From: an uncultured Ruminococcus sp.
Lineage (GTDB): Bacteria > Bacillota > Clostridia > Oscillospirales > CAG-272
Direction: 5' to 3'
Length of the DNA stretch: 11,852 nucleotides
Assembly (NCBI GenBank): GCA_902783755.1
Contig: CACZSC010000287.1
Span: 1 to 11,852 of the forward strand
Below are positions 6,345-11,852 of the stretch, piece by piece (positions within the stretch are counted from its first letter, which is position 1; the number at the start of each line of letters is the position of its first letter). The position numbers were made by a program, and so were the translations under genes. The notes under the pieces were generated by a model. The model searched no databases and was not told where the DNA came from. It saw nothing but the letters and a program-made list of their open reading frames with translations.

Positions 6345-7722
6345 CATGTCACCGAAAAAGCACGAGATGCCGTCCCAGGCTCCGGAGATAAGGAAGAGCA
6401 ATTACGACGAGGTGGCCCTCGGATACACTGAGGAGATCGCCCTCGACGAAGCCGCAAGGTGCCTCAACTGCAAGAACATGCCCTGCGTATCCGGCTGCCC
6501 CGTGGGAATAGAGATACCGAGGTTCATAAAGAAGATCTGCGAGAAAGACTATGACGGCGCATATGACGTCATCGCCGAGGCCAGTTCCCTTCCCGCCGTA
6601 TGCGGACGGGTATGCCCCCAGGAGACACAGTGCGAGGCAAAGTGCGTGAGAGGCATCAAGGGAGAGCCCGTCGGTATCGGCAGGCTCGAGAGATTCGTGG
6701 CCGACAGGCACAACGAGACTTTCACTGAAAAGCTAACGGCTCCGGAGCCCAACGGCCATAAAGTGGCTGTCATAGGATCCGGTCCCTCCGGCCTTACCTG
6801 CGCGGGGGATCTTGCAAAGAAAGGCTATGACGTCACCATATTCGAGGCGCTGCATACTCCCGGAGGAGTCCTTGTATACGGCATCCCCGAGTTCAGGCTC
6901 CCGAAATCCATCGTGTCGAAGGAGATCGACACCCTGAAGGAACTGGGCGTGAAAATCGAGACAAACATGGTCATCGGCAAGGTCATATCCATAGACGAGC
7001 TTATGGAAGACGGGTTCGAAGCCGTATTCATAGGCACGGGCGCAGGACTTCCGAGGTTCATGGGGATACCCGGCGAAAACCTCTGCGGAGTCTATTCCGC
7101 CAATGAGTTCCTCACAAGGATCAATCTCATGAAAGCATACAGAGAGGGATCATCGACCCCGATCGCTCACTCCCGCTCCGTCGCCGTCGTGGGCGGAGGC
7201 AACGTAGCCATGGACGCGGCCCGCTGCGCGAAGCGCCTGGGAGCCGAGAACGTATATATCGTATACAGAAGAAGCGAGAAGGAGCTTCCCGCGAGAGCCG
7301 AGGAAGTGGAGCACGCGAAGGAAGAAGGCATAATCTTCAGGCTGCTCACGAATCCCGTCGAGATACTTTCAGACGATAAAGGAAACGTATGCGGTATCAG
7401 ATGCGTGGAGATGGAGCTGGGTGAACCGGACGCCAGCGGCAGACGGAGTCCCGTGGTAAAACAGGGATCGGAATTTGAGATCCCCCTCGACTGCGTCATT
7501 ATGGCCATAGGAACGAGCCCCAACCCGCTGATCAAATCCACCACGGAAGGGCTTGAGGTCACGAAGCACGGCGGGATCGTAACGGACGACGGAGGACTGA
7601 CGTCCAGGACCGCCATATACGCGGGCGGGGACGCCGTAACCGGAGCCGCCACAGTGATCCTGGCCATGGGAGCCGGAAAGACCGCCGCAAAGTCCATAGA
7701 CGAGTATATAAGATCGAAATAA
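6337..7722 (+). CDS. nfnB: NADH-dependent ferredoxin:NADP+ oxidoreductase, large subunit NfnB (glutamate synthase small-subunit-like)
   Basis: This is the partner subunit of NfnA. It carries the bifurcating FAD, the NADP(H) site and two [4Fe-4S] clusters that receive electrons from ferredoxin. The 461-residue protein has an N-terminal two-cluster domain with C42, C45, C50 and C54 (CLNCKNMPCVSGCP) and C89, C93, C99 and C103 (CGRVCPQETQCEAKC). Next come the FAD site VIGSGPSGL (145-153), the NADPH-binding VVGGGNVAMD (284-293), and the C-terminal AGGDAVTGAATVILAMGAG. The same fold occurs in the small subunit of glutamate synthase (GltD), but the adjacent nfnA makes Nfn much more likely. The ATG at 6337 lies nine bases after AAGGAGG inside the end of nfnA, so translation is coupled. 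A longer in-frame start at 6280 lies deep in nfnA and has no matching site. A hairpin terminator follows the stop. Confidence 0.94.
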   Translation: MPNMSPKKHEMPSQAPEIRKSNYDEVALGYTEEIALDEAARCLNCKNMPCVSGCPVGIEIPRFIKKICEKDYDGAYDVIAEASSLPAVCGRVCPQETQCEAKCVRGIKGEPVGIGRLERFVADRHNETFTEKLTAPEPNGHKVAVIGSGPSGLTCAGDLAKKGYDVTIFEALHTPGGVLVYGIPEFRLPKSIVSKEIDTLKELGVKIETNMVIGKVISIDELMEDGFEAVFIGTGAGLPRFMGIPGENLCGVYSANEFLTRINLMKAYREGSSTPIAHSRSVAVVGGGNVAMDAARCAKRLGAENVYIVYRRSEKELPARAEEVEHAKEEGIIFRLLTNPVEILSDDKGNVCGIRCVEMELGEPDASGRRSPVVKQGSEFEIPLDCVIMAIGTSPNPLIKSTTEGLEVTKHGGIVTDDGGLTSRTAIYAGGDAVTGAATVILAMGAGKTAAKSIDEYIRSK

Positions 7723-7743
7723 CTGGCAGAACAGAAAAATACA

Positions 7744-7778
7744 GGGACAGGAGTACGTCACGGCTCCTGCCCCTTTTT
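7744..7778 (+). terminator. terminator between nfnB and araC, probably bidirectional
   Basis: GGGACAGGAG pairs with CTCCTGCCCC (one mismatch, at position 4 of the arm) around a ten-base loop. It is followed by TTTTTCTTCT on the plus strand. On the minus strand a TGTATTTTTC tract follows the same stem. It can therefore end both nfnAB transcripts and the converging araC transcript, whose gene stops at 7786. Confidence 0.88.
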
Positions 7779-7785
7779 CTTCTGC

Positions 7786-8976
7786 CTATTTCCTGTGCTT
7801 TTCCCGGTACTCTCCCGGAGTCACGCCTTCATATTTCTTGAATACCCTGGCGAAATGCCCCTGGGACGAGAACCCCAGATAGGAGCTTATCGCCGACAGC
7901 TGCCTGTCCGAATACCTGAGGAGCCTTTTGGCCTCCTCCGTCTTTTCCTTCAGGATGAAGTCTGTCAGGGTCTGCCCTGTTTCCTTTTTGAACTTTCCGG
8001 AGAGATATGGCCGGCTGAAGAAGAACTCCTCCGCCATCTTATCCACGCTGATGGGCTCGGAAAGGTGATGCCTCACATAGTTCGCCACGTCCAGCGACAG
8101 CTTGGTGGCATGCCTGCCGCGGTGCAGCTTCTCCACCTGCTCGGTGAACTCCAGCAGCATGTGGTACTGCAGGTTCTGGATCCCGTCGTGGGTGTTCAGA
8201 AGCTCTACCCTCTGTATATACGCGTCTGACAGGGAAAAGGCGTCGTCCTCGCTCATCCCGCCCCTTATGGCGGCTCTCGATGTCAGTGTCACCGTCACGA
8301 TGAACAGATTCCGCATCTGCCTGAGCTGGTCTTTTGCTATGGTCCCGCTCCGCACGGCCGGTGCCGAGGCCAGCCACCGTCTCAGTGCAACGCTGTCCCC
8401 TTTCCTGACGATGCTCATGAGCGCCTCCTCTATCGCAAGCGTGTTGTGCTTCTGAGGGGCTCCCGCTTCCTCATACACCCTGGAAGTGCGCCTTTTCTCC
8501 ACGCCATCCTTCAGTTCCTGCTGCTGTGCCTCGCTGATGGCAAGGTCGGAGATCTCAAGCTTCTCCCCGCCGTTGAGGAAGTGGTTCACGGTGCAGAGCA
8601 TCTGAAGCAGAGTCTCCACCGGAATCCTCCTTATGGAGTTCATTCCTTCGACGAAGGCCGGCACCTCCTCGGGAGGCACCTCCGCTTCGAAGGCCAGCTT
8701 CCTCAGATTCTGCTCGTCCGCCATTATCTGGGCGGTAGGTCCGGCCACTATCGTTATGTCATCTGCATTCATGACTCCGTAGTAGTGGAACAGCGGAGTG
8801 CAGTAGTATCCCACGTGCCCTGTAACGGAAAATATCTCCTTCCTGTAAAGATCCATCGGATCCCTCGGGAGCCCGGCGGGAAAGTTCCGGCAGATCTCCT
8901 CCCCTTCCCTGTATATCCGGACCGGGACTCCTGAAAGCCCGGCAAGGGATCTTGCCAGATATTCGTAATCTATCAT
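7786..8976 (-). CDS. AraC-family transcriptional regulator
   Basis: This is a 396-residue DNA-binding regulator. The C-terminal 100 residues form the two helix-turn-helix units of the AraC/XylS family: ISVDKMAEEFFFSRPYLSGK with KFKKETGQTLTDFI, then QLSAISSYLGFSSQGHFARVFKKYEGVTPGEYRE. The N-terminal 280 residues are not a recognisable sugar-binding cupin. They look like the sensory region seen in many clostridial AraC-type proteins, and the ligand is unknown. There is no transmembrane segment, so it is a soluble one-component regulator. The ATG at 8976 follows GGAGG by nine bases; an ATG at 8997 has no such site. The gene is divergent from an esterase-rhamnosidase operon, so it probably controls that operon in response to an imported rhamnoside or a breakdown product, and perhaps its own synthesis. 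That role is inferred from position only. Confidence 0.9.
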   Translation of the reverse strand: MIDYEYLARSLAGLSGVPVRIYREGEEICRNFPAGLPRDPMDLYRKEIFSVTGHVGYYCTPLFHYYGVMNADDITIVAGPTAQIMADEQNLRKLAFEAEVPPEEVPAFVEGMNSIRRIPVETLLQMLCTVNHFLNGGEKLEISDLAISEAQQQELKDGVEKRRTSRVYEEAGAPQKHNTLAIEEALMSIVRKGDSVALRRWLASAPAVRSGTIAKDQLRQMRNLFIVTVTLTSRAAIRGGMSEDDAFSLSDAYIQRVELLNTHDGIQNLQYHMLLEFTEQVEKLHRGRHATKLSLDVANYVRHHLSEPISVDKMAEEFFFSRPYLSGKFKKETGQTLTDFILKEKTEEAKRLLRYSDRQLSAISSYLGFSSQGHFARVFKKYEGVTPGEYREKHRK

Positions 8977-8997
8977 AAAAAGCGCCTCCGTACACAT

Positions 8998-9030
8998 TTT
9001 GTATTACAAATATACGGTATTCCTTACAAA
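8998..9030. promoter_or_regulatory. candidate AraC-regulator operator
   Basis: TTTGTA-T-TACAAA (8998-9010) is a perfect 13-bp palindrome. Its right half extends to TTACAAA (9004-9010), which is repeated exactly at 9024-9030, 20 bp away and thus about two helical turns. AraC-family proteins often bind direct repeats spaced about two turns apart. The palindrome covers the predicted araC start site and touches its -10 box. The second repeat is centred about 44 bp before the predicted esterase start. Confidence 0.5.
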
Positions 9031-9037
9031 AATGCAA
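9009..9037 (-). promoter_or_regulatory. promoter of the AraC-family gene
   Basis: On the minus strand TTGCAT (9032-9037) and TATATT (9009-9014) are 17 bases apart. The start would fall near 9002, inside the palindrome, leaving a leader of about 25 bases before the ATG at 8976. This suggests autoregulation. Confidence 0.75.
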
Positions 9038-9058
9038 TACTTCGGGCAAAAAGTACGG

Positions 9059-9064
9059 TATAAT
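9059..9064 (+). promoter_or_regulatory. -10 box of the esterase-rhamnosidase operon
   Basis: A perfect TATAAT at 9059-9064 would start transcription near 9071, about 29 bases before the esterase ATG. The expected -35 position 17 bases upstream (9036-9041) reads AATACT, a poor match. A good -10 with a poor -35 fits a promoter that needs an activator, plausibly the divergent AraC protein. Confidence 0.65.
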
Positions 9065-9099
9065 GTATGATGAAAACTGTTACTGCCGGAGGAAAAGTG

Positions 9100-9999
9100 A
9101 TGAGCATACAACAGTCAGTGGCATACGGTGTCATACGGATCGTGCTGCCGGCATACTACCGCAGCCACAGGTTCGATTACCGGGCTCAGCGTACTGCCTG
9201 GGACAGGATAACGCCGCAGAAGCTACCGAAAGGCGTCATGTCCAGGCCCGTCGACGAGGATGGCGTACAGGGTGAATTCCTGTATATGGAAGGAAACCCG
9301 CAGGACACCACCGTCCTGTACATACACGGAGGCGGTTTCGTAGTAGGAAGCACGAAGGCCATCCGTCCCCTGACGGGCAATCTGGTCAAAACCCTCGGTC
9401 TGAACCTGCTCAGTATAAACTACCGTCTGGCCCCTGAGCACCAGTATCCCGCAGCCCACGAGGACTGCATGAACGCCTACCGGTGGCTGCTGAACCAGCC
9501 CTTCGGGAAGCGCCTGCTCATCATGGGCGAAAGCGCAGGCGGCAACCTGATCCTCGGGACCGTGCTCCACGCGAAAGACGATGGGCTTCCCCTCCCGGAG
9601 TGCGTCGTGGGAATGGCGCCGACCGTACAGTACGACATCGATTTCCCGAGCTACACCGAAAACCTGAAGTCCGACTGCATAGTCGCCGGCATATCCGAAG
9701 AGACCAAGGCTGATTATGTGTACTGCGGAGACCAGGAGAAACTCCACGATCCGTACTTCGCTCCGTACTACGGAGATTTCAGCGGATTCCCTCCCACCAT
9801 GCTCATCTGCTCAGATACGGAGTTTCTCCGGGACGACTCGGTCTTCCTGCATGAAAAGCTTCAGAAGGCGGGAGTCACGAGCAGACTGTGCGTATTCCAT
9901 AAGACGATGCATATTTTCCCTGCGTTTCCGGTATTGCCCGAGAGCAAGGAAGCCTACAGAAAGATCAAAGACTTTGTCTATGAGGTAATGAAAATATGA
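9100..9999 (+). CDS. alpha/beta-hydrolase, HSL-type esterase/acetylhydrolase
   Basis: This 299-residue cytoplasmic hydrolase is of the hormone-sensitive-lipase (alpha/beta-hydrolase fold-3) group, which cleaves short-chain esters. The oxyanion motif HGGGF is at 76-80, and a YRLAPEHQYPAA block typical of the group is at 108-119. The nucleophile is S145 in GESAGG, and the catalytic histidine is probably H271 in TMHIFP. The acid position, usually DPLRDE, reads EFLRDD here, so E241 stands where aspartate is expected. No signal peptide is evident, although the N-terminus is mildly hydrophobic. The ATG at 9100 lies seven bases after GGAGG; an ATG at 9067 would lie upstream of the predicted transcription start. 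Its stop overlaps the rhamnosidase start (ATGA), so the two are coupled. Removal of acyl groups from rhamnosides before glycoside cleavage is a reasonable inference, not shown by the sequence. Confidence 0.9.
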   Translation: MSIQQSVAYGVIRIVLPAYYRSHRFDYRAQRTAWDRITPQKLPKGVMSRPVDEDGVQGEFLYMEGNPQDTTVLYIHGGGFVVGSTKAIRPLTGNLVKTLGLNLLSINYRLAPEHQYPAAHEDCMNAYRWLLNQPFGKRLLIMGESAGGNLILGTVLHAKDDGLPLPECVVGMAPTVQYDIDFPSYTENLKSDCIVAGISEETKADYVYCGDQEKLHDPYFAPYYGDFSGFPPTMLICSDTEFLRDDSVFLHEKLQKAGVTSRLCVFHKTMHIFPAFPVLPESKEAYRKIKDFVYEVMKI

Positions 10000-11852
10000 A
10001 AGCAGTAAGGCTGAGGACAGAATATCTTATAGACCCGCTGGGCGTCGATTTTTCTCGGCCCCGTCTCATGTGGAACTGCGAGGGCGGGATCAGGCAGACC
10101 GCATACCGGATTGTTGCAGGCAGCTGGGACAGCGGTAAAGTCGAGAGTCCATCCATGCGCGCCGAATATCCGAAAAAGCTCCGTGACCGGGAACGGGTCG
10201 TATGGAAGATCTGTCTCTGGGACGAGAACGGTGAGGCCGGTGAATGGAGCGAAGCGTTCTTTGAGACCGGGATATCATCATGGGAAGCAAAATGGATAAC
10301 AGGTGATTATGCCGTAAACAGAAAGGAGCGCTACCCCGTCGATTGCTTCCGCAAAACATTCGAGGTCGGCAGGGAAGCCGTGAGCGCAAGGCTGTATATA
10401 ACCGCCTGCGGGCTCTACGAAGCGCAGCTCGGCGGAAAACGGGTGGGAAATTTCGTGATGGCCCCGGGGTACACGGATTACCGCAAGCGCGTCCAGTACC
10501 AGACATACGATGTGACCGGGCAGGTAAGCGAAGGTGAGAACGAGCTGACGGTGCAGCTGGCGGACGGCTGGTACCGTGGTTCCACCGGAGCCTGGGGAAG
10601 AAAGAATCAGTACGGTACGGAGACGAAGCTCCTTGCCCAGCTGGAAATAACATATGCGGACGGCCACAGGGACACGGTGGCCACCGATGAGAGCTGGCAG
10701 TGGTCCGATGACGGTCCGGTCCGTTTCGCGGACAACAAGGACGGGGAGACCGTCGAGGCCTTCCGCTCCCCGTTATACAATGGTCATGCAAAAGTTACGA
10801 AACACAGCGTCATACCGTCTGCATCAAACAACGTCCCCGTCACCGAGCACGAGACCTTCAAGCCGTCTCTGATCACGACCCCTTCCGGCAAAACCGTGCT
10901 GGACTTCGGACAGAACATAGCAGGCTACGTATCGTTTTCACTTGATGCCAGGGTCGGGCAGCGCATCCTTCTCCGTTTCGGAGAGATGCTCGACGCAAAC
11001 GGCGAATTCACCCAGGAGAACATCCAGCTCAAGAGAAAGGGATTCATCACTCCTCTCCAGCAGGTGGACTACACCTGCGCCGAGGGAAGGAACGAGTATA
11101 AGACCAGATTCGCGGTCTTCGGATTCCGGTATGCCCTGGTCGAGACGGAAGTTCCCTTCTCTCCAGGTGATTTCACGGCCATCGCTGTCTATTCCGACCT
11201 GGAGCAGACCGGCCGGTTCGAGTCCTCGAACGAGCTTCTGAACAGATTCTTCGATGCGACCGTATGGTCTGCAAAGGGCAACCACCTGGATATTCCTACC
11301 GACTGTCCTACCAGGGAACGCCACGGATGGACCGGGGACGCCCAGATATTCGCCCGCACCGCAAGCTATCTGTTCAGCTTCGCGCCTTTCGCACGCAAAT
11401 ACGAGAACGATCTGATCGACGCCCAGCACAGAAACGGCAACTTCACCCAGATAGCCCCCGTAGGAGGAGTGGATCCGTACATGAACACCATGGACGGCTC
11501 CGCCGGCTGGTCCGACGCAGGCGTCCTTATCCCCTGGGTTATATACAGCCAGTACGGAGACAGGCGGATCCTTGAGGATACTTACGATAACATGCGGCGG
11601 TTTGCGCTGTACAAGATAAAGACGGTGGGAAAATGGTACCTCACCTCAGTACCCACAGGGATCGGTCTGAAAGGCTCACGCTCGATATCGAACTACGGAC
11701 AGTCCTACGGCGAGTGGGCGGAGCCCTCGGACGTGAACCCTTTCAGTATAAAGGATTTCATAAATCCCCATCCGGAGGAGACCACGGCATATATCGTATA
11801 CATGCTCCGGCATATGGAAAAGATCGCCTCCCTGCTCGGCAGAACCGAGGAT
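9996..11852 (+). CDS. GH78 alpha-L-rhamnosidase, 3' end cut by window edge
   Basis: The enzyme releases terminal alpha-L-rhamnose from oligosaccharides or plant glycosides by an inverting mechanism. The 619 visible codons are open to the right edge. An N-terminal fibronectin-like domain (MKAVRLRTEYLIDPLGVDFS to about 95) is followed by beta-sandwich domains. These include the jelly-roll region with YITACGLYEAQLGGKRVG, APGYTDYRKRVQYQTYDVT and LADGWYRGSTGAWG, and then TVLDFGQNIAGYVSF. The (alpha/alpha)6 catalytic barrel begins near residue 400. The signature DCPTRERHGWTGDAQ starts at D436, with general acid E441 and D448. Family members are usually about 850-950 residues, so roughly a third, including the distal catalytic glutamate, lies outside. 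No signal peptide is present, so it acts in the cytoplasm. The ATG at 9996 overlaps the esterase stop by four bases, and GAGGT stands about nine bases upstream. Confidence 0.93.
   Translation, partial: MKAVRLRTEYLIDPLGVDFSRPRLMWNCEGGIRQTAYRIVAGSWDSGKVESPSMRAEYPKKLRDRERVVWKICLWDENGEAGEWSEAFFETGISSWEAKWITGDYAVNRKERYPVDCFRKTFEVGREAVSARLYITACGLYEAQLGGKRVGNFVMAPGYTDYRKRVQYQTYDVTGQVSEGENELTVQLADGWYRGSTGAWGRKNQYGTETKLLAQLEITYADGHRDTVATDESWQWSDDGPVRFADNKDGETVEAFRSPLYNGHAKVTKHSVIPSASNNVPVTEHETFKPSLITTPSGKTVLDFGQNIAGYVSFSLDARVGQRILLRFGEMLDANGEFTQENIQLKRKGFITPLQQVDYTCAEGRNEYKTRFAVFGFRYALVETEVPFSPGDFTAIAVYSDLEQTGRFESSNELLNRFFDATVWSAKGNHLDIPTDCPTRERHGWTGDAQIFARTASYLFSFAPFARKYENDLIDAQHRNGNFTQIAPVGGVDPYMNTMDGSAGWSDAGVLIPWVIYSQYGDRRILEDTYDNMRRFALYKIKTVGKWYLTSVPTGIGLKGSRSISNYGQSYGEWAEPSDVNPFSIKDFINPHPEETTAYIVYMLRHMEKIASLLGRTED

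Noticed and set aside
9067..9099. Upstream ATG start for the esterase
   Set aside because: It lies just after the -10 box and before the predicted transcription start, with no ribosome binding site, whereas 9100 has GGAGG at good spacing.
10090..10791. A 233-codon open frame on the minus strand opposite the rhamnosidase gene
   Set aside because: Its Arg/Pro/Ser-rich translation is typical of an antisense shadow of GC-rich coding DNA, and the plus strand encodes a recognisable GH78 protein.
1..11852. CRISPR arrays, insertion sequences, tRNA genes, defence or phage genes
   Set aside because: No regularly spaced repeats, transposase or integrase motifs, or tRNA-like cloverleaf segments were seen; the genes are ordinary metabolic and information-processing functions.

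Overview
The window reads as chromosomal DNA from an anaerobic Clostridia-type Firmicute. The evidence is gene content (a DnaG primase preceded by a dGTPase-like HD gene, an NfnAB-type flavin complex, a DUF4430 lipoprotein), strong AGGAGG-type ribosome binding sites, sigma-A promoters with 17-bp spacers, and intrinsic terminators. The DNA is fairly GC-rich for this group, and AGG and ATA codons are common in the core genes. I cannot name a genus. Nine genes are visible. dnaG is cut by the left edge and the rhamnosidase gene by the right edge.

Positions 1-4743 hold a run of five genes on the minus strand, in transcription order rpmE (ribosomal protein L31), hflX (ribosome-associated GTPase), a YigZ/IMPACT-family gene, a dGTPase-like HD hydrolase gene, and dnaG. 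A strong promoter stands before rpmE. An unusual long-loop hairpin with a T-run sits between rpmE and hflX and may act as a terminator or attenuator. The cluster recalls the rpsU-dnaG-rpoD macromolecular-synthesis operon of enterobacteria, with a different ribosomal protein gene at its head. rpoD would be expected just beyond the left edge, but it is not visible.

Positions 4783-5492 hold a monocistronic DUF4430 lipoprotein gene on the minus strand, with a perfect-consensus promoter and its own terminator. Back to back with it, on the plus strand, a second good promoter drives nfnA-nfnB (5493-7722). This pair encodes the two subunits of an electron-bifurcating NADH-dependent ferredoxin:NADP+ oxidoreductase and is translationally coupled. 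A hairpin at 7744-7778 closes this unit and can also stop transcription arriving from the right.

Positions 7786-11852 form a carbohydrate-use module. An AraC-family regulator gene on the minus strand is divergent from a plus-strand operon of an HSL-type esterase/acetylhydrolase and a GH78 alpha-L-rhamnosidase, joined by an ATGA overlap. The 120-bp divergent region holds a palindrome and spaced direct repeats that make good candidates for the regulator's operators. Neither enzyme has a signal peptide, so import of rhamnose-containing oligosaccharides or glycosides followed by cytoplasmic breakdown is inferred. Arginine codon use shifts from AGG-rich in nfnA to CGN-rich here, which hints at an accessory origin.

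I found no CRISPR array, insertion sequence, tRNA, rRNA or clearly new system. The most interesting points are regulatory: the rpmE-hflX hairpin and the araC-esterase operator region. The esterase catalytic-acid position and the make-up of the dnaG cluster are also worth attention.
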